Source of the DNA: Pseudomonas putida
GTDB taxonomy: Bacteria > Pseudomonadota > Gammaproteobacteria > Pseudomonadales > Pseudomonadaceae
Direction: 5' to 3'
NCBI RefSeq assembly: GCF_005080685.1
Contig: NZ_CP039371.1
Span: 1,116,001-1,180,000 of the forward strand
Length of the DNA: 64,000 bases
The notes under the pieces were generated by a model. It saw nothing but the letters and a program-made list of their open reading frames with translations, was not told the DNA's origin and searched no databases. The position numbers and the translations under genes are program-made. Below are positions 37,582 to 45,079 of the stretch, in pieces; within the stretch, counting starts at the first letter, position 1; every line of letters begins with the position of its first letter.

Positions 37582-38739
37582 ATGCCGGGGCCGGTCTTCC
37601 CCTGGCGCGAAGGAAACCAGTTCGAGCTACTGGTCGATGGCCCGGTATTCTTCCCGCGCATGCTTCAGGCCATCGAACAGGCCGAATACCAGGTCGACCT
37701 CGAGCTGTACCTGGTCGAGGCCGGCGAGTGCGCGCAGGCGGTGGTCGAGGTGCTGGAGCGCGCGGCTCGGCGCGGGGTGCGGGTGCGTTGCCTGTTCGAC
37801 GACTATGGCTCGTTGGCCTTCGGCACGGCGCTGCGCGAACGCCTGACCGAGGCCGGCGTCTACCTGCGCTTCTACAACCGCTTGCGCTGGCGCCGGGGCT
37901 TTCGCAATCTCTACCGCGACCACCGCAAGCTGCTGCTGGTCGACGAACGCTGGGCGGTCGTCGGGGGCACCGGGGTTACCGATGAGTTCTGGACTCCGGG
38001 TCACGCGCAATCGGAGTGGCACGAGGTGATGGTGCGCATGCAGGGGCCGGTAGTGATCGACTGGCAACTTCTGTTCGACCGCCAGTGGCACGCCAACAAC
38101 CGCCGTACCGCCTGGCGCCCGGCCGAGGGCTTCGGTCTGCCGCGCTTGCCCAAGGTGCCGGCGCAAGGGCAGGGCATGGGCCGGGTGGCCTATGCCGACG
38201 CCCGCCAGCACCAGGACATCCTGCACTCGCTGGTGCGCGCGCTGAACAGCGGCAAGCAGCGGGTATGGCTGGCCACGCCGTATTTCCTGCCCACCTGGAG
38301 CGTGCGCCGCTCGCTGCGACGGGCGGCCGGCAAGGGCGTCGACGTGCGCCTGCTGCTCACCGGCCCACGGACCGATCACCCCTCGGTGCGCTACGCGGGG
38401 CACCGTTACTACCCACGCTTGTTGCGCGCCGGGGTGAGGATCTTCGAGTACCAGCCGTGCTTTCTGCACCTGAAGATGGCGCTGGTGGACGACTGGGTGA
38501 GTGTCGGCTCCTGCAATTTCGACCACTGGAACCTGCGCTTCAATCTGGAAGCCAACGTCGAGGCGCTCGACCCGGCGCTGACCGCTGCCGTGCTGGCCAG
38601 TTTCGAGCGCGATTTCGCCCAGAGCGAGGAAGTCGACCTCGACCACTGGAACGCCAGGCCCCTTTGGCGCCGGGTGAAACAGCGGCTATGGGGCTGGCTC
38701 GACCGGTTGGTGGTCAATCTGCTCGACCGTCGCAACTGA
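37582..38739 (+). CDS. Phospholipase D-like / cardiolipin synthase (ClsB-like)
   Basis: 385-residue protein with two HKD motifs: HRKLLLVDERWAVVGG (about residue 114) and HLKMALVDDWVSVGSCNFD (about 296). No N-terminal membrane helices are present, unlike ClsA, and the spacing matches ClsB-type synthases that make cardiolipin from two phospholipids. The C-terminus ends with basic helices (RRVKQRLWGWLDRLVV) likely to touch the membrane. It directly follows the YceI gene. Confidence 0.83.
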   Translation: MPGPVFPWREGNQFELLVDGPVFFPRMLQAIEQAEYQVDLELYLVEAGECAQAVVEVLERAARRGVRVRCLFDDYGSLAFGTALRERLTEAGVYLRFYNRLRWRRGFRNLYRDHRKLLLVDERWAVVGGTGVTDEFWTPGHAQSEWHEVMVRMQGPVVIDWQLLFDRQWHANNRRTAWRPAEGFGLPRLPKVPAQGQGMGRVAYADARQHQDILHSLVRALNSGKQRVWLATPYFLPTWSVRRSLRRAAGKGVDVRLLLTGPRTDHPSVRYAGHRYYPRLLRAGVRIFEYQPCFLHLKMALVDDWVSVGSCNFDHWNLRFNLEANVEALDPALTAAVLASFERDFAQSEEVDLDHWNARPLWRRVKQRLWGWLDRLVVNLLDRRN

Positions 38740-38790
38740 TAGCTACTATCTTGCATTGACTGTTCACAGGTACTGCCAGGAGCGGATGCG

Positions 38791-39369
38791 ATGACGGCGA
38801 AGAAGATTCTCATGTTGGTGGGTGATTACGTCGAGGACTACGAGGCGATGGTGCCGTTCCAGGCACTGACCATGGTCGGCCACACCGTGCATGCGGTTTG
38901 CCCCGAGAAGGTCGCCGGGCAGACGGTGCGTACCGCGATCCATGACTTCGAGGGCGAGCAGACCTACAGCGAGAAGCCGGGGCACAACTTTGCCTTGAAC
39001 TACGACTTCGTCCAGGTGCGTGCCGAGGGCTACGACGCCTTGCTCATTCCCGGTGGCCGAGCGCCGGAGTATTTGCGCCTGGACGAGCGGGTGCTGGCGC
39101 TGGTCAAGGCCTTCGACCAGGCCGGCAAGCCGATTGCAGCGGTATGCCACGGGGCGCAGTTGTTGGCCGCAGCCGGCGTGCTCGAAGGCCGCGAATGCAG
39201 CGCCTACCCGGCCTGTGCGCCGGAGGTGCGCCTGGCGGGCGGGAAGTTCGTCGACATCGCGGTGGACCAGGCGCATGTAGACGGCAATCTGGTCACGGCA
39301 CCGGCCTGGCCGGCGCATCCGGCATGGCTGGCGGCGTTCCTCAAGGTGCTCGGGACGCGTATTGCCTGA
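38791..39369 (+). CDS. DJ-1/PfpI-family protein
   Basis: 192-residue single-domain class I glutamine-amidotransferase-like protein. The nucleophile elbow is AVCHGAQ (C119) with E15 and [11 protein letters not shown] nearby, as in PfpI peptidase/deglycase proteins. Members protect against oxidative or carbonyl stress; some are annotated as proteases. Monocistronic as far as can be seen, with GGAG before the ATG. Confidence 0.85.
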   Translation: MTAKKILMLVGDYVEDYEAMVPFQALTMVGHTVHAVCPEKVAGQTVRTAIHDFEGEQTYSEKPGHNFALNYDFVQVRAEGYDALLIPGGRAPEYLRLDERVLALVKAFDQAGKPIAAVCHGAQLLAAAGVLEGRECSAYPACAPEVRLAGGKFVDIAVDQAHVDGNLVTAPAWPAHPAWLAAFLKVLGTRIA

Positions 39370-39516
39370 AGGGCCGATGCTGCGGGCCCGGTAGCGGTCC
39401 TGGAACAATACCTGTCGTGCAGGGGAAAGGCGGCGCAGCGGTGCGGGTGATAGGGTTTGGCTACGAGCCCGGTTTAGCCGAGCGTGTCATCCACTACGAC
39501 AAAACGACCGCCAAGC

Positions 39517-40107
39517 ATGGAAATCCGCCTGTTGCACGGCGCCGCTATCGCGCCTTACATCGATGACCTCGCTCGCCTGCGCCTGACGGTGTTGCGTGAG
39601 TTTCCCTACCTTTACGACGGAAACCTGGAGTCCGAAGCCGAATACTTCTCAACCTACGCTGGCTCTGGTCGCAGCCTGGTGGTGCTGGCCCTGGACCAGG
39701 GGCAGGTGGTCGGCGCCTCGACGGGACTGCCTTTGGTGGATGTGGCCGAGGCGTTTCAGCAACCGTTCCTGGGTCAGGGCCGTGACCCGGCCAGCGTCTA
39801 CTATTTCGCTGATTCGGTGGTAACGCCGCAATACCGGGGGCAGGGCCTGGGTGTGCGCTTTTTCATCGAGCGCGAGTCTTACGCCCATAAGCTGGCCGAG
39901 TTCGACTACTGCGCCTTCTGCACCGTGGAACGCCCGGCCGGTCATCCACGCAGGCCGGAGAATTACAAGCCGCTGCATGGCTTCTGGCGCAACCGTGGTT
40001 TTCTGCATGAACCGTCGCTGCGTACCGCCTACAGCTGGCGAGACCTCGATGACCCCGAGCTGTCGGCCAAGATCATGTCGTTCTGGCTCAAGGCGCTGCC
40101 GGTGTGA
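39517..40107 (+). CDS. GNAT-family N-acetyltransferase
   Basis: 196 residues with the acetyl-CoA loop VTPQYRGQGLGVRFF (Q/R-x-x-G-x-G/A) and YFADSVV strand. ATG 39517 gives the family-like start MEIRLLHGAAIAPYIDDLARLRL; an upstream GTG would add 11 low-complexity residues. Substrate unknown. It is the last conserved gene before the RHS island and converges on it with a 23-bp gap. Confidence 0.75.
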   Translation: MEIRLLHGAAIAPYIDDLARLRLTVLREFPYLYDGNLESEAEYFSTYAGSGRSLVVLALDQGQVVGASTGLPLVDVAEAFQQPFLGQGRDPASVYYFADSVVTPQYRGQGLGVRFFIERESYAHKLAEFDYCAFCTVERPAGHPRRPENYKPLHGFWRNRGFLHEPSLRTAYSWRDLDDPELSAKIMSFWLKALPV

Positions 40108-40130
40108 TCCGCCTGGCTGCCAGCGCGGGT

Positions 40131-42578
40131 TCACTGCGGCAAGTAGATGTTCCATATGGCGTCGACACGTCCTGCCGAGCCCGCGCGGAGCTTGAGGTGT
40201 GAAGGCAAGGTCGCCGTTTCGGAGAACACGCGACCATGCCCGCTGCCTTGAAGCATGCTTTGGATCGAGCCGGGAAAGTCCTCGAAGATGGTCTTGCCGA
40301 ACGGGGCAATGGTGGGCCACCGTATGGCGTTGGCGACCTGCTGCGCGGCCCCGGTGTCGCATGCCCGGCAGGCAATCAGCAACAGATGGCTGTCAGGATT
40401 GCTCAGGCCGGCCTGGGTGAACAGATCCAGTTCCGGCTTGATTTCCAGGCGGGCTAGCTCGTCCGCTGGCAACCAGCCGTGGTGCTTGGAAAGCAAAGTG
40501 CCGTCGGGCGCACCATGGGTAATGAACGCAGGCGTCCCTTTGCCGTCGTAGTCGGGGAAGAAGAACACATCCTTGGTCTGGTCCTGTGCTGAACCCTTGA
40601 GGCTTGCGGGCAACGCTTTGGCTTTGCTGGCACTCTTGCTCGCCCCCCTGCCTACCAATCTTCCGGCCTTGGCTGTGACTGCCGAGGCGGCCTTGGGCGC
40701 GATTTCCAGCGCCGTCCCTGCCAGGCCGGTGCCCAGTGAGACCCAACCGAGAATACCGGCTGCCTTGGAGTCCTTGTCGACCGCTTCGAGCACCGTCGAG
40801 GCGATGCCGGTGCCCAGTGACACCGCGCCGAGCGTCGCGACCGTGATCGAAGCTGCACCGCTGGCGGTCAGCGCGCCCAGGCCGCCGGCTGCTACAGCTG
40901 CGAAAGCCGGGGCGGCGGCGCCGAAGCTTGCCACCGTGGCTACGGCACCGAGCACCAGACCGATACCGGCCACTAGCCAGTTCCACCAGGCGTGTCCGTC
41001 TGGGTCGATGCGGTTGACCGGGTCGCCACCACAATAGGCATAGGCATTCAGGCCACCCCGGCCGAACGGGCTTTCGCTGTCCGGGGCGAGGAAGATCATC
41101 AGCAGCGGGTCGTAGGGCCGGTAGCCGGCGGGGATGTACCAGCCGCTGAGCGGTTCGCGGCGTTCGCCGGTGTAACCGAAGGGATTGTCGGCCGGGCTCG
41201 CTTGGCCCGGCTCGGCGCCGTGGGCGGTGTAGCGGCGGCTGCGCAGGCTGTTGTCGGCCTCGACCCGTACGCTGCCCTGGGCATCGCAGCCGAGCAGGGT
41301 AGTGAGGCCCTGACGCACCCCGGCGCGCAGGCGGGTGACGGCGAACAACTGGCCGGCGTCGGCGGCCAGGTGCGTGAGCTCATCGTCACGTCGTTCATGG
41401 GTCAGCTGGCCGGCGCTGTGGAAACTGCGGCTCAGCACGCCATCGACGCGGCGGTCTGCCAGGTTGCCGCTGGGGTCGTAGGCGTACTCGCACACCTGCC
41501 CGCGGTACTCGACCCGGGTCACGCGGTCCTGGGCATCCCAGCTCAACCTGCGGCCGAGGCTGTCGGACTGCAGCCGGCCGCGGGCGTCATAGCGCAGCTC
41601 GATGCGTGCCGGCCAACTGCGGTGAGTGTGGCTGATGGCGCTGACCTGGCAGGGATCTTGGGCGTTGTCGTAGTGATATTCAGCCTCGTCGCGGCTGCCG
41701 TCGACGTAGCTGGTCACCACTTTGGCGTAGCCATCGAGCGGCGTCAGGGTGAAGCGTTGCTCGACGACGCGATTGCCGAACGGGTCTTCAGGCGCCACGG
41801 CCGGGTCGGCGCTGTAGTGGCTCAAACGCCCAAGCAAGTCGTAGTCGAACCGCTCGCTGCCTTTGCGCTCGTCGTCTTGCCAATGCCGGGCCACGACTTG
41901 GTCGAGGTCGTTGTAGGTCAGGGTCTGCGCCTGCTGACGGACCGTTCCGGCGAGCGTGGCAGTAAAGGTACGCGTGCGTTCGCGGCCAAGACTGTCATAA
42001 CCGAGCTTTTGCAGAAGTTGGTTTCCGCTGACGGCATCGACAGTGGTGTAGCTGTGCGGCCGGGAGAACACGTCGTAGGCGATGGTGCTGGTCACCGAGC
42101 CGACTTCGATGCGTTGCAGTCGGCCATGCGCATCGTAGTGGCGGTTATGTGCGGTGTTGCTGGCATCCTCGAAGCCTAGCAGCAGCCCCGCGAGGCTGTG
42201 GCGCCAGCGGGTGACATGCTCGGCGCCGTCGATGCTCCAGGCTTCGCTCTCGGGCTTGCCGCTGGGCTTGTAGTGCAGTGTTTGTTGGCCTAGCGGGCCG
42301 CTGGCGCTAGCCAGCAGGGCCAAGGCCGGGTCGTAATCGAAGGTGCGCGTAGGTTCGTTGGCCGGTTCGATACGCGCGACCTGGTTGTCCAAGGCGGCGA
42401 TGTAGCCGAACTTGACGCTGCTGGCGTCGGCCAGGGTGCGGGCGCTGGGTGGCAGTTGCCCGCGGGTGTAGTGATAGTCGACGGTGCGGCCGCCAACGTT
42501 GAGGCTGAGCGGCCGGCCCAGGCCATCAAAGCTTCGGCTGCCCAGTGAAGTCGGCTCGAATGGTGGAGGTGTGGTCAT
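40131..42578 (-). CDS. RHS C-terminal half with variable tail, cassette 3 (distal)
   Basis: 815 residues. Residues 1-500 are YD/RHS repeats beginning SFDGLGRPLSL; the RHS core ends near residue 527 (YRPYDPLLMIFLAPDSES ... GGDPVNRIDPDGH). A Gly/Ala-rich hydrophobic stretch (about 530-640) follows, then a tail (650-815) with H688-G (AFITHGA) and C737 (LLLIACRACDTGAAQ), a clan CD-like dyad pattern. It lacks an RHS N-terminal half, a signal peptide and an SpvB domain, so it presumably combines with the 875-aa protein. Nearly identical over about 1 kb of DNA to cassette 2. Starts 35 bp after cassette 2. Toxic activity is inferred from RHS architecture. Confidence 0.85.
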   Translation of the reverse strand: MTTPPPFEPTSLGSRSFDGLGRPLSLNVGGRTVDYHYTRGQLPPSARTLADASSVKFGYIAALDNQVARIEPANEPTRTFDYDPALALLASASGPLGQQTLHYKPSGKPESEAWSIDGAEHVTRWRHSLAGLLLGFEDASNTAHNRHYDAHGRLQRIEVGSVTSTIAYDVFSRPHSYTTVDAVSGNQLLQKLGYDSLGRERTRTFTATLAGTVRQQAQTLTYNDLDQVVARHWQDDERKGSERFDYDLLGRLSHYSADPAVAPEDPFGNRVVEQRFTLTPLDGYAKVVTSYVDGSRDEAEYHYDNAQDPCQVSAISHTHRSWPARIELRYDARGRLQSDSLGRRLSWDAQDRVTRVEYRGQVCEYAYDPSGNLADRRVDGVLSRSFHSAGQLTHERRDDELTHLAADAGQLFAVTRLRAGVRQGLTTLLGCDAQGSVRVEADNSLRSRRYTAHGAEPGQASPADNPFGYTGERREPLSGWYIPAGYRPYDPLLMIFLAPDSESPFGRGGLNAYAYCGGDPVNRIDPDGHAWWNWLVAGIGLVLGAVATVASFGAAAPAFAAVAAGGLGALTASGAASITVATLGAVSLGTGIASTVLEAVDKDSKAAGILGWVSLGTGLAGTALEIAPKAASAVTAKAGRLVGRGASKSASKAKALPASLKGSAQDQTKDVFFFPDYDGKGTPAFITHGAPDGTLLSKHHGWLPADELARLEIKPELDLFTQAGLSNPDSHLLLIACRACDTGAAQQVANAIRWPTIAPFGKTIFEDFPGSIQSMLQGSGHGRVFSETATLPSHLKLRAGSAGRVDAIWNIYLPQ
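40910..41940. repeat. Direct repeat copy 1 (RHS core), partner 43405-44435
   Basis: About 1.03 kb of the RHS core is almost base-identical to 43405-44435 at a constant offset of 2495 bases; I saw only a few substitutions. Identity drops on both sides. Confidence 0.85.
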
Positions 42579-42613
42579 ATTGGCACCTGCTGAATCAGAA
42601 CAAAGGCGTACTG

Positions 42614-45064
42614 CTAACGTGGATAGAAAATTCTGGGCACGGCAAAGCCGATGTTGCTGTCAGGTGCCTGGAATGGGATCACGTGGGGTAATGTCGATTT
42701 TTGATACAAACCATTACTGGGACCGAAGCTATTGCTGAGCCGTATCGGTTGATTCAGATCGCTGGGTGGCGGTATCAGAAGCGCGCCTTCGAACGCTTTT
42801 ACCGGGCGCTTCAGAGCATTCGCTACATTCTGTGCCGCGCAGGTATTGGCCCCGTGGCAGGAGAGGAGGACGAGGGGTTTGTTGGGGTCGGCGACGTAGT
42901 CCGGCAGTTGATTCAACCGCGGCGCGATATCACGCCGAGCGACTGCACCCGCGCTGCGGTGCTTGCCGAAGGTGTCATCCAGCCACCCGATATTCGAACC
43001 GTGGGTTTCAAACGCTGCTTCCGAGCTGTTGAGCAGGTTGCGGTGAAACGCGACATCGACTTTGTTGGTTTTGGGGTTGATCAAGAAAATATCGCTTTGC
43101 CCCACCGTCTGAATCGGCGCTTTGAGGCCTGGGCTGGTCTTGGCCCGGCCAATCGACCTGCCTAGTTTTGCCGCGGCGCTGGCCGCCTTGGGTGCTATTT
43201 CCAGCGCCGAACCTGCCAGGCCAGTGCCGAGTGACACCCAGCCAAGGATTTCGCCGGCCCTCGAATCCTTGCCAGCGGCCTCAATGACCGTCGAGGCGAT
43301 ACCGGTGCCCAGCGACACCGTACCGAGCGTGGCCGCCGCGATTGAGGCTGCACCGCTGGCGGTCAGCGCCGCCAAGCCTCCGGCGCTCAAAGCAGCGACC
43401 GCCGGCGCCGCCGCGCCGAAGCTTGCCACCGTGGCTACGGCACCGAGCACCAGACCGATACCGGCCACTAGCCAGTTCCACCAGGCGTGTCCGTCTGGGT
43501 CGATGCGGTTGACCGGGTCGCCGCCACAATAGGCATAGGCATTCAGGCCACCCCGGCCGAACGGGCTTTCGCTGTCCGGGGCGAGGAAGATCATCAGCAG
43601 CGGGTCGTAGGGCCGGTAGCCGGCGGGGATGTACCAGCCGCTGAGCGGTTCGCGGCGTTCGCCGGTGTAACCGAAGGGATTGTCGGCCGGGCTCGCTTGG
43701 CCCGGCTCGGCGCCGTGGGCGGTGTAGCGGCGGCTGCGCAGGCTGTTGTCGGCCTCGACCCGTACGCTGCCCTGGGCATCGCAGCCGAGCAGGGTAGTGA
43801 GGCCCTGACGCACCCCGGCGCGCAGGCGGGTGACGGCGAACAACTGGCCGGCGTCGGCGGCCAGGTGCGTGAGCTCATCGTCACGTCGTTCATGGGTCAG
43901 CTGGCCGGCGCTGTGGAAACTGCGGCTCAGCACGCCATCGACGCGGCGGTCTGCCAGGTTGCCGCTGGGGTCGTAGGCGTACTCGCACACCTGCCCGCGG
44001 TACTCGACCCGGGTCACGCGGTCCTGGGCATCCCAGCTCAACCTGCGGCCGAGGCTGTCGGACTGCAGCCGGCCGCGGGCGTCATAGCGCAGCTCGATGC
44101 GTGCCGGCCAACTGCGGTGAGTGTGGCTGATGGCGCTGACCTGGCAGGGATCTTGGGCGTTGTCGTAGTGATATTCAGCCTCGTCGCGGCTGCCGTCGAC
44201 GTAGCTGGTCACCACTTTGGCGTAGCCATCGAGCGGCGTCAGGGTGAAGCGTTGCTCGACGACGCGATTGCCGAACGGGTCTTCAGGCGCCACGGCCGGG
44301 TCGGCGCTGTAGTGGCTCAAACGCCCAAGCAAGTCGTAGTCGAACCGCTCGCTGCCTTTGCGCTCGTCGTCTTGCCAATGCCGGGCCACGACTTGGTCGA
44401 GGTCGTTGTAGGTCAGGGTCTGCGTCTGCTGACGGACCGTTCCGGCGAGCGTGGCCCTAAAGGTACGCGTGCGTTCGCGGCCAAAACTGTCATAACCGAG
44501 CTTTTGCAGGAGTTGATTTCCGCTGACGGCATCGATAGTGGTGTAGTTGCGCGGCCGGGAGAACTCGTCGTAGGTGATGTTACAGGTAACGTCGCCCACC
44601 ACCACCTGGATGAGGCGGCCAAAAGCATCGTGTTGACGCGTGTGGTTTATCTGGCTGGGATCTTCGAAGCCTAGCAACCGGCCGCTGAGGCTGTGGCGCC
44701 AGGTGGTAACGTGCTCGCTGCCGTCGACGGCCCAGCGATTGGTGCTGGGCTTACCGCTGGCAGTGTAGGTCATGCGCTGGGTGCCCAGCGCGCCGGTAGC
44801 CGAGCTGATCTGCGCAAGGAGAGGGTCGTAGGTGAAATTATTGGCGGGCTCGCCGTGGGGTTGGATTTGCTCCACCACGTTGTCCAACGCTGCCAGGTAG
44901 CCGAAAGTGATGCGGCTGCCATCGGCAAAGGTGTTGGCACGGGGCGGTAGCTGTTTGGTCGAGTAATGGGAGAGGGTGGTGCGACCACCAATGACGACGC
45001 TGAGCTGACGACCTAGGCCGTCGAAGTTCTGCGTGCCGATAAGGCTTGAAATAGACATGGGCAT
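42614..45064 (-). CDS. RHS C-terminal half with variable tail, cassette 2 (middle)
   Basis: 816 residues with the same layout as its neighbours: NFDGLGRQLSVVIGG start, YD repeats, RHS core ending DPVNRIDPDGHAWW, hydrophobic stretch, and a tail (about 655-816) carrying H688-G (AFETHGS) and C736 (LVLLSCHGANTCAAQNVANAL). The tail shares the pattern but little sequence with the other two. It starts 15 bp after cassette 1, too close for an intervening gene. ATG 45064 or 45058 may serve as start; no strong ribosome site is seen, so translational coupling is likely. Confidence 0.85.
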   Translation of the reverse strand: MPMSISSLIGTQNFDGLGRQLSVVIGGRTTLSHYSTKQLPPRANTFADGSRITFGYLAALDNVVEQIQPHGEPANNFTYDPLLAQISSATGALGTQRMTYTASGKPSTNRWAVDGSEHVTTWRHSLSGRLLGFEDPSQINHTRQHDAFGRLIQVVVGDVTCNITYDEFSRPRNYTTIDAVSGNQLLQKLGYDSFGRERTRTFRATLAGTVRQQTQTLTYNDLDQVVARHWQDDERKGSERFDYDLLGRLSHYSADPAVAPEDPFGNRVVEQRFTLTPLDGYAKVVTSYVDGSRDEAEYHYDNAQDPCQVSAISHTHRSWPARIELRYDARGRLQSDSLGRRLSWDAQDRVTRVEYRGQVCEYAYDPSGNLADRRVDGVLSRSFHSAGQLTHERRDDELTHLAADAGQLFAVTRLRAGVRQGLTTLLGCDAQGSVRVEADNSLRSRRYTAHGAEPGQASPADNPFGYTGERREPLSGWYIPAGYRPYDPLLMIFLAPDSESPFGRGGLNAYAYCGGDPVNRIDPDGHAWWNWLVAGIGLVLGAVATVASFGAAAPAVAALSAGGLAALTASGAASIAAATLGTVSLGTGIASTVIEAAGKDSRAGEILGWVSLGTGLAGSALEIAPKAASAAAKLGRSIGRAKTSPGLKAPIQTVGQSDIFLINPKTNKVDVAFHRNLLNSSEAAFETHGSNIGWLDDTFGKHRSAGAVARRDIAPRLNQLPDYVADPNKPLVLLSCHGANTCAAQNVANALKRPVKAFEGALLIPPPSDLNQPIRLSNSFGPSNGLYQKSTLPHVIPFQAPDSNIGFAVPRIFYPR
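43405..44435. repeat. Direct repeat copy 2 (RHS core), partner 40910-41940
   Basis: Same about 1.03-kb segment as 40910-41940; the opposite-strand shadow reading is residue-identical over long stretches in both copies, confirming near-perfect DNA identity. Confidence 0.85.
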
Positions 45065-45079
45065 TTGACTCTAAATGGC

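Noticed and set aside
40992..44674. Two identical 395-codon open frames on the plus strand across the RHS cassettes
   Set aside because: They are antisense shadows of the RHS core; useful only as proof that the two cores are nearly identical.
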